A DNA stretch of 64,000 nt from Halobacterium salinarum DSM 3754 (GTDB lineage Archaea; Halobacteriota; Halobacteria; Halobacteriales; Halobacteriaceae): positions 298,772 through 362,771 of the forward strand of contig NZ_VRYN01000001.1 of assembly GCF_008124605.1 (NCBI RefSeq), read 5' to 3'. Positions 63,601 through 64,000 of the stretch are shown here, in pieces; position 1 is the stretch's first letter; each line of letters starts with the position of its first letter. Made by a program: the position numbers and the translations under genes. The notes below the pieces were generated by a model. The model was not told the origin of the DNA. It saw only the letters and a list, made by a program, of their open reading frames with translations, and did not search any database.

Positions 63601-64000
63601 AGGCGCTGGGTCGCGTTCGCCACCAGTGGGCTGTCGGAAATGTCGAACGTGGCGTTTTCGGTGCCGTTGGCCGCTGCCAGCGTCATGCTGACGTCGGCGC
63701 TGCCGCCGGAGACCGGCTGGTTGTAGCGGTACGCCACGTCCAGTGCGTCCGTGGACTGGTTGACCGTGCGGGTGGACGGTGTGACGACCACCAGTGGGGG
63801 TGTGTCGGTCGTGGCGTCGGCCGTGATGGCCATGCTGGCTGCGGATACGGTCGTGGGTGGTGAGTCGGTGGTGCGGAGCACACCGGACTCGACGCCCACG
63901 GTGTCGACGCCGAGGTCGGCGGCGGTGACGCTCTCGTTCACCGAGACCGCGACCTGGGTGTCACCGTCGAGGTCGCGCACGGCGGTGACCGAGCGGTTGC
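60642..64000 (-). CDS. Giant cell-surface protein with repeated SwmB-like modules (partial N-terminus)
   Basis: At least 1112 residues; the frame is open to the window edge so the N-terminus is missing. It is very acidic and rich in Thr, Ser and Val. Similar units recur at about 110-130 residues, with the phrases TVRSADAGPINNR, TADIGTDAVSVRADAFTDT, TAADLVDDSLSVTADSVVDTSGN and SAQNLAITSDD, which resemble SwmB-type repeats of cell-surface proteins. The C-terminus ends EGYWVFVREDEAYTAAPADN without a PGF-CTERM motif or a membrane helix, so attachment must be by other means or by the missing N-terminal part. Possibly an adhesin or envelope protein. Confidence 0.82.
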   Translation of the reverse strand, partial: NRSVTAVRDLDGDTQVAVSVNESVTAADLGVDTVGVESGVLRTTDSPPTTVSAASMAITADATTDTPPLVVVTPSTRTVNQSTDALDVAYRYNQPVSGGSADVSMTLAAANGTENATFDISDSPLVANATQRLTLDLAENAPLADGVYTLSVTVDDGSGSPVTRTTDPVVVIDDEPPDVSAVSLNASTDVSPRDTVAVNYTYDDATNATSATVHFVAAADAGNFTAGDLANASAASVSKDIDMAPGKQRVDVNLRWVREVTDNSNYTVYVTATDERGLTNLNTSATPIIEGTVASATLDVNAAQPTLDGVETDTGSTTVTATFSERVAAVDGDPSPNEFVYQDATNDGAGAITAATASGPASIDLTLDSAVTTADIGTDAVSVRADAFTDTDDADPRAVPASSAVVADTTAPTVRSADAGPINNRTVSSYDVSITTGDEPVGAAVTLRGSGGTTRSKTAADVTGDATFTFDATPLDRGAVDVTVTLTDAAENTVSTTKTVQKDTVVPTITTAAANPGASPDAGGKTRLVTVLFSEPVDGSSVSAQNLAITSDDYAIDDVLPEFLTADNEAVLLLNRSVAVDAIGSESVQVRAPGVTDTVGHPVANAAPLADTETTGTAAPEHTPGFKEVVAEPGATTLTVRFDEIVSAPDGSGLTAADFTFEDGNNASAGTITAATQLDPQTVEITLDEALTAADLVDDSLSVTADSVVDTSGNVMPAASTTFGIDLGLTTTTAGDTITLRVTTLNDIEAAVGNGLTVTEATRELASLEEFTLDDRFTATLSPDDFTEINAGVYEASVTVPHADGAVADGRYEVSGTVDGRVLSRTAEIDTTPPRPTDAVLHTVTSEAQPGDALNTTRVRVLFNEPIDAGDITPRDVSIDGFNGEIVAVQDGGLFGSVSVVVEGHIQTGTSPAVTIDGDSYTDRTGTQGATGASTVVHTDVLRLDRGQNYVSVPATSGAVPLSEIDTSAVDAIYAYDAAADAWDAYDPDARENSLTALEGGAGYVFVMDRASTVPVNVYNIAGAAAGADPSAPAPTAQSLSEGWNLVGQYRAFEQPVDTALSSVSEGAVYSVLAQDETADGVAFTSHSAGDFETMERSEGYWVFVREDEAYTAAPADN

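Overview
The window is chromosomal DNA from an extremely halophilic archaeon of class Halobacteria, almost certainly a Halobacterium close to H. salinarum. The evidence is the GC-rich DNA, very acidic proteins, many mRNAs with a TATA-like box about 26-30 bases before the start codon and little or no leader, and archaea-specific genes: hmgA, geranylgeranylglyceryl phosphate synthase, mptA, cofC/G/H, CetZ, HerA/NurA, RaSEA and a PGF-CTERM protein. The SMR exporter at 16741 matches what I remember of HsmR from H. salinarum. About 65 protein genes and two tRNA genes (Ile-GAU, Leu-UAA) are supported. No rRNA, CRISPR array or intact insertion sequence was seen. The first gene (methionine aminopeptidase) and the last gene (a giant surface protein) run off the window.

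Region by region. 1-5055: methionine aminopeptidase, then a PotABCD-type ABC importer whose binding protein and two permeases are on the minus strand while the ATPase is divergent. 5062-7922: isoaspartyl peptidase/asparaginase, isocitrate dehydrogenase, zinc-ribbon protein. 7929-12275: HMG-CoA reductase, a thiamine-binding pair and an amidohydrolase. 12388-16638: nadA-nadB-nadC, facing a TrmB-like regulator. 16741-19533: SMR exporter, phosphoglycerate mutase, zinc-finger protein and lipoprotein. 19534-20422: an AT-rich island unlike everything around it. 20423-26319: NurA and HerA, with an ABC exporter and a small conserved protein between them. 26368-31799: universal stress protein, KaiC-like ATPase, NAD kinase, MptA, membrane protein and a second TrmB-like regulator. 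31887-39528: thioredoxin-fold/six-hairpin protein, FxsA, tRNA-Ile, small membrane proteins, fused siroheme decarboxylase, TrpD-like protein, cyclophilin, ferredoxin, tRNA-Leu and an NTF2-like protein. 39531-44972: GGGP synthase, a CrcB pair, TrkA-like protein flanked by two stand-alone RAM domains, a 2-oxoacid dehydrogenase E1-alpha and thymidylate kinase. 45071-51229: NDUFA9-like reductase, the cetZ-(anchored exported protein)-cofC-cofG run, and convergent cofH. 51377-56517: purine genes purC, purQ, purS and purU, plus RaSEA and small proteins. 56602-64000: alkaline-phosphatase-fold protein, CBS protein, and three exported proteins: a Tat-dependent subtilase with a dockerin-like tail, a PGF-CTERM protein and a giant repeat protein.

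Several pathways recur. NAD(P) metabolism is covered by nadABC and NAD kinase, coenzyme F420 by cofC/G/H, purines and one-carbon units by purC, purSQ and purU, pterin and tRNA modification by MptA and RaSEA, and DNA end processing by HerA/NurA. The least explained parts are the AT-rich island, the spaced palindrome over the nadA promoter, the RAM-TrkA-RAM cluster, the membrane-anchored protein overlapping cetZ, and the exported trio at the right end.
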